Assembly (NCBI GenBank): GCA_903870275.1
Contig: CAIQCK010000020.1
Span: 62,001-126,000 of the forward strand
Direction: 5' to 3'
From: an uncultured bacterium
GTDB taxonomy: Bacteria; Verrucomicrobiota; Verrucomicrobiia; CAIQCK01
Length of the DNA: 64,000 nucleotides
Positions 49,973-58,524 of this stretch are shown here, piece by piece. Made by a program: the position numbers and the translations under genes. Positions within the stretch are counted from its first letter, which is position 1. The number at the start of each line of letters is the position of its first letter. The notes beneath the pieces were generated by a model. The model did no database searches and was not told the origin of the DNA. It saw nothing but the letters and a program-made list of their open reading frames with translations.

Positions 49973-51931
49973 ATGAACCGACGACAATTTCTCGCCATGA
50001 CCGGTTTCGGCGCCGGTTACTCGCTCATCGTCCGCGCCGACGGCTTTTCCAGCGCCGCGCCGCCGTCGCGCGAACAGATCAGCAACGCCTTCGACCGCGT
50101 CGCGCCGCCGCATCCGGGCGCGAGCCACCTCGCCGGCGAACCGCACATGACGCTCGTGGATCTGGCGTGCGACGTGTTCGTGGCGGGCGGCGGCATGTCG
50201 GGCGTGTGTGCGGCCGTCGCCGCGGCGCGCACCGGCGCGACCGTTGTGCTGGCGCAGGACCGTTCGCGGCTCGGCGGCAACGCCAGCAGCGAGGTGAAAA
50301 TGCACATCGTCGGCGCCAACTGCCACAACGGCCGGCCCGGCTGGCGCGAGGGCGGGTTGATTGAGGAGTTCCGGCTCGACGACGCAGTGAACAATCCGCA
50401 GCGGTCCTGGGAGCTGTGGGACCTGCTGCTCTACGACAAGTTGAAAAGTGAGCCAAACGTCACGCTGCTGCTCGATAGCGTGTTGTTCGCGGCGGAGACG
50501 AAGGATGGCGCGATCCAGCGAGTGATGGTGCGCTGCGACAAGACCGAGCATCTCTACCGCATTACGGCGAAGGTTTATCTCGATTGCACCGGTGATAGCC
50601 GGCTCGCGGTGGAAAGCGGCGCGGTGTTTCGCTGGGGGCGCGAGCAGCGGACGGAGTTCAACGAATCGCTCGGCCTCGTCACACCGGACCGGCAGACGCT
50701 CGGCAGCAGCATCCTGTTCACGTCGAGCGATTACGGCCATCCCGTGCCGTTCACGCCGCCGAAGTGGGCGCGTAAAGTGACGAAGGAGCAGCTCGAGTTC
50801 CGCTCAGTGAAGGCGTGGGAATACGGCTATTGGTGGATCGAATGGGGCGGCCAGCTCAACACGATCCGCGACAATGAGCGCATCCGGTTCGAGTTGGTCT
50901 CGATTGTGCTCGGCGTCTGGGACTACATCAAGAATTCCGGCGACCATCCGACGAGCCTCTCGTGGGGGATGGACTGGATCGGCATGGTGCCCGGCAAACG
51001 CGAGAGCCGGCGCATTATCGGCGATCACCTCCTGACACAGGATGACCTGACGGGGAAGAACAGCGACTTTGCCGACGCCGTCGCCATCGGCGGCTGGCCG
51101 ATGGACGATCATCCGCCGAGTGGGTTCGACATGCAGGACACGCACCCGTGCCGCCAGATCAAGACGGCGGAGGTTTACAACATCCCGCTGCGCGCTCTCT
51201 ACAGCAAGACCGTCGGCAACCTGATGATGGCGGGCCGCAACATCAGCGCCACGCACGTCGCGTTCACCTCGACGCGCGTGATGGCCACCTGCTCCGTCAT
51301 GGGCCAGGCCGCCGGCACGGCCGCCGCGCTCTGCGCGCGCCACGGCCTCGCGCCGCGCCAGCTCGCGCAGGACAAGGCGCTCGTGAATGAGTTGCAGCAA
51401 ACGCTGCTGCGTGACGATCAGACGATCAAGAACGTCCGCAACACCGACCCGCAGGACCTCGCACGCGCCGCGAAAGTCACGGCATCGGCGGAATACAAAA
51501 CGTCCAAAGCCGCCAACGTCATCAACGGTTTCGTGCGCGACATGGAGCGCGATTGGCACAACCGTTGGGGCGCGCCGATGACGCCCGACGGCGCGTGGCT
51601 GGAACTGGCGTGGGACAAGCCGCAGACGATCAGCCGCATCCAGATCACGTTCGACACCGGTTTTCACCGACAACTGACGCTCACCTCGCAGGAGAGCGCG
51701 AACCGGGGCATCATCCGCGCGCCGCAGCCGGAGACGATGCGCGACTACGAGATCACCGCCGTTGTGCCGGGCGGCGACAAACCGGTGGTGCTTGTGAAGG
51801 TCGCCGGCAACTATCAGCGCCTGAACCGCCACACGTTCAAGCCGGTGGAGGTGAAATCCGTCCGCCTGCACATCACCGCCACGAATGGCGACGACGTCGC
51901 GCGCGTCTATGAAGTGCGGTGCTACGCATGA
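49973..51931 (+). CDS. FAD-dependent oxidoreductase (FAD_oxidored family), exported
   Basis: 652 aa from ATG 49973. MNRRQFLAMTGFGAGYSLIV is a Tat-like signal. The FAD motif is CDVFVAGGGMSGVCAAVAAA, with RLGGNASSEVKMHIVGANCH next, the usual PF12831 pattern. KVYLDCTGDSRLAVESGA and GRNISATHVAFTSTRVMATC with GQAAGTAAALCARHG are further family motifs. The last ~130 residues form a beta-rich, discoidin-like domain (AWDKPQTISRIQITFDTG), suited to carbohydrate binding. The substrate is unknown. The stop overlaps the next start as ATGA, so it is coupled to the gamma-glutamyl hydrolase-like gene. In-frame codons before 49973 are not favoured because the Tat signal begins there. Confidence 0.87.
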   Translation: MNRRQFLAMTGFGAGYSLIVRADGFSSAAPPSREQISNAFDRVAPPHPGASHLAGEPHMTLVDLACDVFVAGGGMSGVCAAVAAARTGATVVLAQDRSRLGGNASSEVKMHIVGANCHNGRPGWREGGLIEEFRLDDAVNNPQRSWELWDLLLYDKLKSEPNVTLLLDSVLFAAETKDGAIQRVMVRCDKTEHLYRITAKVYLDCTGDSRLAVESGAVFRWGREQRTEFNESLGLVTPDRQTLGSSILFTSSDYGHPVPFTPPKWARKVTKEQLEFRSVKAWEYGYWWIEWGGQLNTIRDNERIRFELVSIVLGVWDYIKNSGDHPTSLSWGMDWIGMVPGKRESRRIIGDHLLTQDDLTGKNSDFADAVAIGGWPMDDHPPSGFDMQDTHPCRQIKTAEVYNIPLRALYSKTVGNLMMAGRNISATHVAFTSTRVMATCSVMGQAAGTAAALCARHGLAPRQLAQDKALVNELQQTLLRDDQTIKNVRNTDPQDLARAAKVTASAEYKTSKAANVINGFVRDMERDWHNRWGAPMTPDGAWLELAWDKPQTISRIQITFDTGFHRQLTLTSQESANRGIIRAPQPETMRDYEITAVVPGGDKPVVLVKVAGNYQRLNRHTFKPVEVKSVRLHITATNGDDVARVYEVRCYA

Positions 51932-52662
51932 CCGCCTCCGCGACAAAGCGGCCGTTGATCGCGCTGACGCCGGACGTTCACGAGAGGAGCGGCGGCGGGC
52001 TAAACGGCTTCCTTCACAAGGAATACACCGACGCGGTGCTGGCGGCGGGCGGTTTGCCCATGGTGCTGCCGTTGACGGACGACGAGCCGGCGCTGGTGGC
52101 GTTGCTGGAGCGCGCCGACGGCCTGCTGCTGACCGGCGGCGGCGACATGGACCCCGCGTTGTTCGACGGCGACGCGGCCAACCCGACGTTGAAGAGCATC
52201 AGCCGATTGCGCGACCGGATGGAGTTGTTTCTGACGCGGCGGTTGCTCGACGAAGGCCGGCGGCCGGTGCTCGGCATTTGCCGCGGCTGCCAGGTGATGA
52301 ACGTCGCCGCGGGCGGCACGCTGGTGCTTGACGTGCCGACGGAGATTGGCGATGCCGTCAATCACGGCGATCCCCGCCACTCCGAACTGGTTCATGACGT
52401 GAGCATCGAGGCCGGCACGCGGCTGCACGCGCTGGCCGGCGCGATGACGATCGGCGTCAACAGCAGCCATCATCAAGCGGTGAAAAACGTCGCTCCCTGC
52501 CTGCGCGTGTCGGCGCGCTCGGTGCATGATGGCGTGGTAGAGGCGGTGGAACTCGATGGCAAGCCGTTCTTCCTCGGTGTGCAGTGGCATCCGGAACGGC
52601 TTCACGAGCGGCACGCGCCGTCGGCGGCCTTGTTCCGCGCTTTGGTGACGGCGGCTTCGTGA
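51928..52662 (+). CDS. Class I glutamine-amidotransferase-like gamma-glutamyl hydrolase (PuuD/peptidase C26 type)
   Basis: 244 aa from ATG 51928, overlapping the previous stop (ATGA). Peptidase C26 signature: LLLTGGGDMDPALF, then the nucleophile elbow VLGICRGCQVMNVAAGGTLV with the catalytic Cys, and GVQWHPERLHE with the catalytic His-Glu pair. Family members such as PuuD hydrolyse gamma-glutamyl-GABA. The exact substrate here is not shown, and no other putrescine-pathway gene is nearby. No signal peptide is present, although the coupled upstream protein is exported. It converges with the GspC/PilP-like gene. Confidence 0.9.
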   Translation: MTASATKRPLIALTPDVHERSGGGLNGFLHKEYTDAVLAAGGLPMVLPLTDDEPALVALLERADGLLLTGGGDMDPALFDGDAANPTLKSISRLRDRMELFLTRRLLDEGRRPVLGICRGCQVMNVAAGGTLVLDVPTEIGDAVNHGDPRHSELVHDVSIEAGTRLHALAGAMTIGVNSSHHQAVKNVAPCLRVSARSVHDGVVEAVELDGKPFFLGVQWHPERLHERHAPSAALFRALVTAAS

Positions 52663-52683
52663 CGACGCAGGCCGGTCTGCCGG

Positions 52684-53514
52684 TCAGCGGTTGAGTTGCG
52701 GCCCGCGCCGATAGACCCGGACGGGGGTCTGAAAGCTACCCAAATCTTCTGGCGTCATCCCTGCCTCGGACGATTCCATCACCTGCGGCGTGACGGCAGC
52801 CGGCGGCACAGTCGAAACGGCTCCGCCGGCTGAATAAGCAGGCGTGTTGGCCGATGGCGTCGCCGCGCTGCCGCCGTAGGACGCCTGTGGCTGATTCAAC
52901 TGCGCATTTTGCAGTGCGGTCAGCATTTGTTGGGCGAATGCTTTTCGTTCGGGGGGAAGATCACTGGCCAGGCGGCTGTTGAGTCGTGCCACGGCCTGAT
53001 CCACGCCGCCGAAACGCGCCGCGTAATCCTCCGTGCTGATAAAACGCCCGTCGCTGAGTTGAATGCCCCAGCGGCCGTTCGCGTCCTGGGCGGCGGTCGG
53101 CGTCGGTCTCTGGGGTTGTTGCGGTTCCGGCGCGGACGGTTGCGGCGCTGCCTGCGCGACCACTGGACTCGATTTGACCACGACCGGCGAGGAGCCGAAG
53201 TGGATGATGGCGATGAGATTGCCTTTGCGAACGGTGATGCTCCGGGTGACGGGATCAATTTTTTCAACGCGCACGCCGACGACCAACTCGCCGCCTTCGA
53301 CGACGAACCGCGGCGTGCGCGAGGCGTGTTCCACGCTGGCCTGAAGCTTGCCGCCCTGTTTGAGTATGCCGCTCAACCGCCAGCCGTCGGCGAAACCGGG
53401 TGCCTCGCTCTCCGCGGGCGGGGCCGGCGGGGGCGGACTGTCGGCCGCCATCGCGCCAACCGCTGTCAGCGCGAGAAGCATGAGAACACCAAACGCTTTC
53501 ATACTCAGTTTCAT
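52684..53514 (-). CDS. Secreted protein with GspC/PilP-like homology region
   Basis: 276 aa from ATG 53514. MKLSMKAFGVLMLLALTAVG is a signal peptide, followed by a Pro-rich linker (PPPPAPPAESEAP). Residues about 45-115 (ADGWRLSGILKQGGKLQASV, RFVVEGGELVVGVRVEKIDP, ITVRKGNLIAIIHF) have the strand pattern of GspC/PilP inner-membrane-associated HR domains. A second Pro/Gln-rich linker and a low-complexity C-terminus follow. It may belong to a type II secretion or type IV pilus system, as PilT and PilZ genes lie 6-8 kb away. No other pilus or secretion genes are adjacent, so this is tentative. Confidence 0.65.
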   Translation of the reverse strand: MKLSMKAFGVLMLLALTAVGAMAADSPPPPAPPAESEAPGFADGWRLSGILKQGGKLQASVEHASRTPRFVVEGGELVVGVRVEKIDPVTRSITVRKGNLIAIIHFGSSPVVVKSSPVVAQAAPQPSAPEPQQPQRPTPTAAQDANGRWGIQLSDGRFISTEDYAARFGGVDQAVARLNSRLASDLPPERKAFAQQMLTALQNAQLNQPQASYGGSAATPSANTPAYSAGGAVSTVPPAAVTPQVMESSEAGMTPEDLGSFQTPVRVYRRGPQLNR

Positions 53515-53595
53515 CGGGCCGCCTTCGGAAGCAAACACCGCAACAGGAATTCAGTCGCGCTGCATCCGGCGAAGAAGCCCATCCACCCCGCCAGA

Positions 53596-55026
53596 CTAAA
53601 CCTTTTTCAAATACCGGTCAATCGTTTGGGCGGCGCGCTTGCCGTCGCCCATGGCGAGGATGACCGTGGCCGCGCCGCGGACGATGTCGCCGCCGGCGAA
53701 AACGCCGGGCAAGTTGGTCATGCCGTCGGCGTTCACGGCGATGTTACCGTTGCGGTTCAGATTCAGCTCCGGGCAGGTGGATGTGAGCAGGGGATTGGCG
53801 CGCGAACCGATGGCGACCACGACAGCGTCGCATTCGATGACGAACTCGGAGCCGGGAACCGGCACCGGGCTGCGCCGGCCGGAGGCGTCGGGTTCGCCGA
53901 GTTGCATCCGCAGGCACTTCAGGCCCGTGACCCATCGTTGGTCATTGCCGAGGATTTCCAGCGGCGCGACGAGGAACTCGAAGCGGATGCCTTCCTGCTC
54001 GGCGTGATGGATTTCCTCGGCGCGCGCGGGCATTTCTTTCTTCGTGCGGCGATAGACGATCATTGCTGTATCCGCGCCGAGGCGGCGGGCGGTGCGCACG
54101 GCGTCCATGGCCACGTTGCCACCGCCGACGACGGCGACGCGCCGGCCGACCAACACCGGCGTGTCGGCTTCGGGAAACTTGTAGGCCGTCATCAGGTTGA
54201 CGCGCGTGAGGTATTCATTGGCGGAATAGACGCCCTTGAGGTTTTCGCCGGGTACGTTCATGAACAGCGGCAGGCCCGCGCCGTTGGCGATGAAGATGGC
54301 GTCGAAGCGTGCGCGCAACTCCTGCAGCGTGTAGGTGCGTCCGATGACGACGTTGCATTCGATCGCCGCGCCGGCCTTCTGGAGTCGTTCGACTTCTTCC
54401 TGCACGATTTTTTTCGGCAGGCGGAACTCCGGGATGCCGTAAACCAGCACGCCGCCCGGTTTGTGCAGTGCCTCGTAAACCGTCACCGCATGGCCCCGCT
54501 TCACCAACTCGCCCGCCGCGGTGAGGCCGGCTGGGCCGGAGCCGATGATGGCGATTTTTTTTCCGGTCGGGGGCGGTGGCGGGACGGCGACGGCGCCCGC
54601 GTGGCGGGAAGCCCAGTCGGCCACGAACCGCTCGAGGTGACCGATGGCCACGGACATGCCTTTCAGACCGCGGATGCACTCGATCTCGCACTGCGTCTCT
54701 TGCGGACAGACGCGGCCGGTGATGGCCGGCAGGGCGTTGTCGCCCAGCAGGCTCCGCGCGGCGCCGGGGAGATCGCCGTCGGCGATGAACTGGATGAAGC
54801 GCGGGATGTTGACCATCACCGGGCAGCCGGCGACGCACTTCGGCTCTTTGCACTGAAGGCAACGCTGCGCCTCCATCAACGCGACTTTTTCAGTGAAGCC
54901 GAGGTTGACTTCGCCAAAGCCGGCGGCGCGCGCCCCCGCGTCCTGCTCCGGCATCGCCTGCCGCTCGATCTTCAGCCGTTCCTTGGTGGTGATCTTGCCG
55001 CTCGGGGGGCGGTCGCTTGGTTGCAT
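53596..55026 (-). CDS. nfnB: NADPH-dependent ferredoxin:NADP oxidoreductase large subunit (NfnB / GltA-type)
   Basis: 476 aa, cytoplasmic. The N-terminal Fe-S region has ALMEAQRCLQCKEPKCVAGC and CPQETQCEIECIRG. The flavin/NADPH part has KIAIIGSGPAGLTAAGELV, YEALHKPGGVLVYGIPEFRL and VAVVGGGNVAMDAVRTARRL. This is the homotetrameric GltA/NfnB type; together with the coupled NfnA it would catalyse electron bifurcation between NADPH/NADH and ferredoxin. Its ATG overlaps the NfnA stop by one base (TGATG), strong evidence for the NfnAB pair over a stand-alone glutamate synthase small subunit. A gltB gene is not present. Confidence 0.9.
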   Translation of the reverse strand: MQPSDRPPSGKITTKERLKIERQAMPEQDAGARAAGFGEVNLGFTEKVALMEAQRCLQCKEPKCVAGCPVMVNIPRFIQFIADGDLPGAARSLLGDNALPAITGRVCPQETQCEIECIRGLKGMSVAIGHLERFVADWASRHAGAVAVPPPPPTGKKIAIIGSGPAGLTAAGELVKRGHAVTVYEALHKPGGVLVYGIPEFRLPKKIVQEEVERLQKAGAAIECNVVIGRTYTLQELRARFDAIFIANGAGLPLFMNVPGENLKGVYSANEYLTRVNLMTAYKFPEADTPVLVGRRVAVVGGGNVAMDAVRTARRLGADTAMIVYRRTKKEMPARAEEIHHAEQEGIRFEFLVAPLEILGNDQRWVTGLKCLRMQLGEPDASGRRSPVPVPGSEFVIECDAVVVAIGSRANPLLTSTCPELNLNRNGNIAVNADGMTNLPGVFAGGDIVRGAATVILAMGDGKRAAQTIDRYLKKV

Positions 55027-55874
55027 CAGGCAACCTCCGGTTTTTTCAAACCGATTCGGCAGGCTTCCTCATGCCGCGCCGATTCCTGCTCCTGTGTCCG
55101 GTAGGCGCCGAGGCGGTCCCACAACAAATCGAAATCCACCAGATGTCCGTCAAACTCCGGGCCGTCCACGCACGCGAATTTCGTCTCGCCGCCGACGCTG
55201 ACGCGGCAGCCGCCGCACATGCCGGTGCCGTCTACCATCACCGGATTCAACGAGACGATTGTCTGGACACCGAGCGGTTTGGTGACGGCCACGACGGCAC
55301 GCATCATCGGCACCGGCCCGACCGCATACACCGCGTCCACGCCACCCCCGGCCAGCACGTCTTTCGCCGCGTCCGTGACAAACCCTTTCCGCCCGTGGCT
55401 GCCGTCGTCGGTGCAAACAATCACTTGGCCGAGCCTGCGCAACTCCTCCTCGAAGATGACCCACTCTTTCGAGCGCCCGCCGATGATGCTGACGACGGCC
55501 ACGCCGCGCCGGTGCAGTCCTTGCGCGATCGGATGGATCACCGCCGTGCCGACGCCGCCGCCGATACAGAGCGCGCGGCCGGAGGTCATCAAATCCGTCG
55601 GCCGGCCGAGCGGGCCGGAGATGTCCTGGATCACGTCGCCGGGATTGAGCGCCACCAGATCGCGCGTGGTCTTGCCGACAGCCTGAACGACCAGCGTGAT
55701 CGAGCCGGCGGCCGGATCGGCATCGGCGATGGTCAGCGGAATCCGCTCCGCGCCTTCGCCGCGCCGGACGATGACGAACTGGCCGGGCAGCCGGATTTCC
55801 GCAATGCGGGGCGCCCGCACGTCCAGCCGCGTGACGTTCGGACTCAACTGTTTTTTCGATAGAATCGGGTGCAT
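55026..55874 (-). CDS. nfnA: Sulfide/dihydroorotate dehydrogenase-like FAD/NAD-binding subunit (NfnA)
   Basis: 282 aa, cytoplasmic. A ferredoxin-reductase-type FAD domain (PGQFVIVRRGEGAERIPLTI, QAVGKTTRDL) is followed by the NAD domain (ALCIGGGVGTAVIHPIAQGL) and a C-terminal 2Fe-2S cysteine cluster (DGTGMCGGCRVSVGGETKFA CVDG). This is the NfnA pattern. It precedes nfnB on the minus strand with one-base overlap (TGATG). The two probably form the NADH-dependent reduced ferredoxin:NADP oxidoreductase complex, balancing redox during sugar catabolism. It is divergent from a PQQ-like gene 149 bp away. Confidence 0.9.
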   Translation of the reverse strand: MHPILSKKQLSPNVTRLDVRAPRIAEIRLPGQFVIVRRGEGAERIPLTIADADPAAGSITLVVQAVGKTTRDLVALNPGDVIQDISGPLGRPTDLMTSGRALCIGGGVGTAVIHPIAQGLHRRGVAVVSIIGGRSKEWVIFEEELRRLGQVIVCTDDGSHGRKGFVTDAAKDVLAGGGVDAVYAVGPVPMMRAVVAVTKPLGVQTIVSLNPVMVDGTGMCGGCRVSVGGETKFACVDGPEFDGHLVDFDLLWDRLGAYRTQEQESARHEEACRIGLKKPEVA

Positions 55875-55976
55875 CCCAATTATTTCGGCAGTTTTTCAGG
55901 AACAGCCGCGAAACCTTCGCACAACTTCTCTGTTTCCTCCACAAAGTTTTTTCCGCGACACGACGCTGACAAACAT

Positions 55977-56005
55977 TTTGCTCTTTCGCGGAACATCGCT
56001 AGGAT
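55977..56005 (+). promoter_or_regulatory. Sigma-70-type promoter candidate for the 56024 gene
   Basis: TTTGCT (55977-55982), 17-bp spacer, TAGGAT (56000-56005), 18 nt before the ATG at 56024. Confidence 0.5.
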
Positions 56006-56023
56006 GGTTGCTGGCGACGCAAC

Positions 56024-57421
56024 ATGAACAAAACGCTGATGGCAAAGATGGTTCCGATCCTCGTGGCGGTTCTCGCGTGCGGCGTGGTCTTGGGCTGGTT
56101 TTTTGGAAGCAACGGCGAAGGGCTGAAGGAGCGGGTGCCGGGCGAGGACCGCGTGGGAGGCGAGGCGGCGGCGGCCGGCGGTCCGGCGGCGTGGGATGGC
56201 AAGCTGGTCAAGGGCAGCGGCACGCCGGCAAGTCTCCAAGGCGTCTGGCCGCGCTTCCGCGGCCCGAAAGGGGACAATATTTGCATCGACCCGACGCCGC
56301 TGGCGAAAAGCTGGCCCGCCGGCGGGCCGAAGGCGCTCTGGAAAACGGATGTCGGCGAAGGTTTCGCCGGCGCGACAATTTGGAAAGGGCGCGTGTTCCT
56401 GCTGGATTACGACCGCGAAGGGAAGGCCGATGCGCTGCGCTGCCTGTCGCTCGCCGACGGCCAGGAAATCTGGCGCTACACCTATAGCTCCAAAGTCAAA
56501 CGCAACCACGGCATGTCGCGCACGATCCCGACGGTCAGCGACAAATACGTTATTTCGCTCGGCCCGAAATGCCAGGTGGTGTGCGTGGACACCGAAACTG
56601 GCGAGCTTCGCTGGCAGTTGAATCTGGTTCGCGAGTTCAATACCGAAGTGCCGCCGTGGTATGCGGGCCAGTGCCCGTTGGTGGATGGCGACCGGCTCAT
56701 CCTCGGCACCGGCGGCGACGCGCTGGTTGTCGCCGTGGACTATGCCACGGGCAAGGTCCTTTGGAAATCGCCCAACCCCGGCCGCTGGCAGATGACGCAC
56801 TCCTCCATCGCGACGGCGGAGTTCAAGGACCGGAAGGCGTATGTTTATTGCGGCAGCGGCGGTGTGGCAGCCGTTGCGGCGGAAGATGGCTCGATCTTGT
56901 GGCAGACGCGCGACTGGAAAATCAGCATTGCCAACATCGCGACGCCGTTGCCGGTGGGCGATGGCCGTATATTCCTTTCCGGCGGCTACGACGCCGGCAG
57001 CATGATGCTGCAAGCCAAAGACGTTGGCGGCAAGCTGGTGGCGGAGCAGTTGTTCCGGCTGAAGGCGGCGGTCTTTGGCGCGACACAACAAACACCGATT
57101 TTTTATCAAAACCACATCTTCGGCGTGCGGCCCGACGGCCAATTGGTTTGCCTCGATCTCAGCGGCAAGGTCGTCTGGGCCAGTGGTGCCAAAAACAAAT
57201 TCGGCAGCGGCCCATTCCTGATGGCGCAGGGAATGATTTACGTGATGGACGACAACGGCACGCTGACCCTCGCCGAAGCCAGCACCGCCGGCTACACGCA
57301 ACTCGCGCGGGCCAAAGTGCTCGAAGGCCCCGACGCGTGGGGGCCGATGGCGCTGGCCGACGGCCGGCTCATCGCCCGTGATGTAAACAAAATGGTTTGC
57401 CTCGACGTGGCCGCGCACTGA
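56024..57421 (+). CDS. Membrane-anchored PQQ-like beta-propeller repeat protein
   Basis: 465 aa. An N-terminal hydrophobic segment (MVPILVAVLACGVVLGWFFG) is probably an uncleaved anchor. After a Gly/Ala linker the propeller begins: VWPRFRGPKGDNICIDPTPL, LRCLSLADGQEIWRYTYSS, VVCVDTETGELRWQLN, VVAVDYATGKVLWKSPNPG, VAAVAAEDGSILWQTRDWK and LVCLDLSGKVVWASGAKNK. It belongs to the BamB/PQQ_2-like group with no visible catalytic site. It lies 7 bp before hddA on the same strand, so both are likely co-transcribed. A functional link to LPS assembly is possible but unproven. Third such protein in the window. Confidence 0.85.
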   Translation: MNKTLMAKMVPILVAVLACGVVLGWFFGSNGEGLKERVPGEDRVGGEAAAAGGPAAWDGKLVKGSGTPASLQGVWPRFRGPKGDNICIDPTPLAKSWPAGGPKALWKTDVGEGFAGATIWKGRVFLLDYDREGKADALRCLSLADGQEIWRYTYSSKVKRNHGMSRTIPTVSDKYVISLGPKCQVVCVDTETGELRWQLNLVREFNTEVPPWYAGQCPLVDGDRLILGTGGDALVVAVDYATGKVLWKSPNPGRWQMTHSSIATAEFKDRKAYVYCGSGGVAAVAAEDGSILWQTRDWKISIANIATPLPVGDGRIFLSGGYDAGSMMLQAKDVGGKLVAEQLFRLKAAVFGATQQTPIFYQNHIFGVRPDGQLVCLDLSGKVVWASGAKNKFGSGPFLMAQGMIYVMDDNGTLTLAEASTAGYTQLARAKVLEGPDAWGPMALADGRLIARDVNKMVCLDVAAH

Positions 57422-57428
57422 ACGACCC

Positions 57429-58406
57429 ATGATCATTTCCCGCACACCTTTTCGCATCAGCTTCGCTGGCGGCGGCACCGACCTGCCGGCGTTCTACCGG
57501 CGCGGCGGCGGCGCCGTCACCAGCGCGGCGATTGACAAATACATGTTCCTCACCGTCAACCGCGCGTTCGACCACCGCATCCGCGTCGCCTACGCGCAGA
57601 CGGAGATTGTCGAGCACGCCGACCAGGTGCGCCATCCGTTGGTGCGCGAGGCGCTGAAGCTGACCGGCATTGACCACGGCATCGAGATCACCAGCATGGC
57701 CGACATTCCCGCCCGAAGCGGCCTCGGTTCCTCCAGCAGCTTCACCGTCGGTTTGCTCAATGCCCTCCACGCTTTCAAAGGCGAGCACGCCAGCGCCGAG
57801 CAGCTCGCGCGCGAGGCGTGCCGGATCGAGATCGAGCGGCTCAGCGAGCCGATCGGCAAACAGGACCAATACATCGCGGCCTACGGCGGGCTGCAGCATA
57901 TTCAGTTCAACGCCGACGACAGCGTCTTCGTGGACCCGGTCGTCACGCCGCCGGGCGCGCGGCAGAAGCTCGCCGAGCACCTGATGATGTTCTACACCGG
58001 CAAGACGCGAAAAGCTTCCGACATCCTCGATCACCAGCGCCAAGTCACCAGCACCGGCGACAAACAGGCCGCGCTGGAACAAATGCGTGCCCAGGCCGGC
58101 GCCATTCGCGACGTGCTGCGGCGCGGCGGCGACCTGCGCGACTTCGGCCGGTTGTTGCACGAAGGCTGGCTGCTGAAACGCTCGCTGGTTTCCGCCATCA
58201 GTGATCCCGACATTGACGCCCACTATGAGCGAGCGCGGGCCGCCGGCGCGCTCGGTGGCAAGCTGCTCGGCGCGGGCGGTGGCGGTTTCCTGCTGTTTTT
58301 CGTCGAGAGCGATCGCCAGCCCGCCGTGCGCGAGGCGTTGCACGGTCTGCGCGAGTTGGAGTTCAAGCTGGAGTCGGAAGGCTGCAAGATCGTCTATCTC
58401 AGTTAA
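57429..58406 (+). CDS. hddA: D-glycero-alpha-D-manno-heptose 7-phosphate kinase (GHMP kinase)
   Basis: 325 aa, cytoplasmic. GHMP motif 1 is at the N-terminus (RTPFRISFAGGGTDLPAFYR), motif 2 is PARSGLGSSSSF (95-106) and motif 3 is LGGKLLGAGGGGFLLFF near residue 280. The GGGTDLP signature separates HddA/fucokinase-like kinases from galactokinases. It phosphorylates the anomeric position of heptose 7-phosphate for the GDP-heptose branch of surface glycan synthesis. hddC and gmhA/gmhB are not in the window, so a related sugar-kinase role remains possible. It is followed by the LPS gene waaA after a 118-bp repeat spacer. Confidence 0.85.
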   Translation: MIISRTPFRISFAGGGTDLPAFYRRGGGAVTSAAIDKYMFLTVNRAFDHRIRVAYAQTEIVEHADQVRHPLVREALKLTGIDHGIEITSMADIPARSGLGSSSSFTVGLLNALHAFKGEHASAEQLAREACRIEIERLSEPIGKQDQYIAAYGGLQHIQFNADDSVFVDPVVTPPGARQKLAEHLMMFYTGKTRKASDILDHQRQVTSTGDKQAALEQMRAQAGAIRDVLRRGGDLRDFGRLLHEGWLLKRSLVSAISDPDIDAHYERARAAGALGGKLLGAGGGGFLLFFVESDRQPAVREALHGLRELEFKLESEGCKIVYLS

Positions 58407-58524
58407 GAATTAAGAGTGAAGAGTTAAGAGTTTGCAGCAACTACTTCCGCCTTCTGACTTCTGACCTCCGACTCCTCATTCTTCATTCTTCACTCTTTGC
58501 TCTTCACTCGCTAAAGTCTGCGCG
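58407..58524. repeat. Polypurine/polypyrimidine inverted repeat between hddA and waaA
   Basis: The left side is purine-rich (TTAAGAATTAAGAGTGAAGAG...). The right side is its approximate complement (CTTCATTCTTCACTCTTTGC, CTCTTCACTC). The arms can pair around a ~50-nt centre. TTCACT (58489-58494) and TAAAGT (58512-58517), 17 bp apart in the right arm, could act as the waaA promoter. Confidence 0.65.

Noticed and set aside
53596..55026. Stand-alone glutamate synthase small subunit
   Set aside because: Its one-base overlap with an NfnA-type gene and the absence of gltB favour NfnAB.
52909..55104. 731-codon plus-strand open frame opposite nfnB
   Set aside because: Shadow of nfnB and the GspC/PilP-like gene; no domain or ribosome site.
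9889..57421. True PQQ-dependent dehydrogenases (three propeller proteins)
   Set aside because: Propeller repeats are present, but I see no clear quinoprotein active-site motifs; called PQQ-like only.
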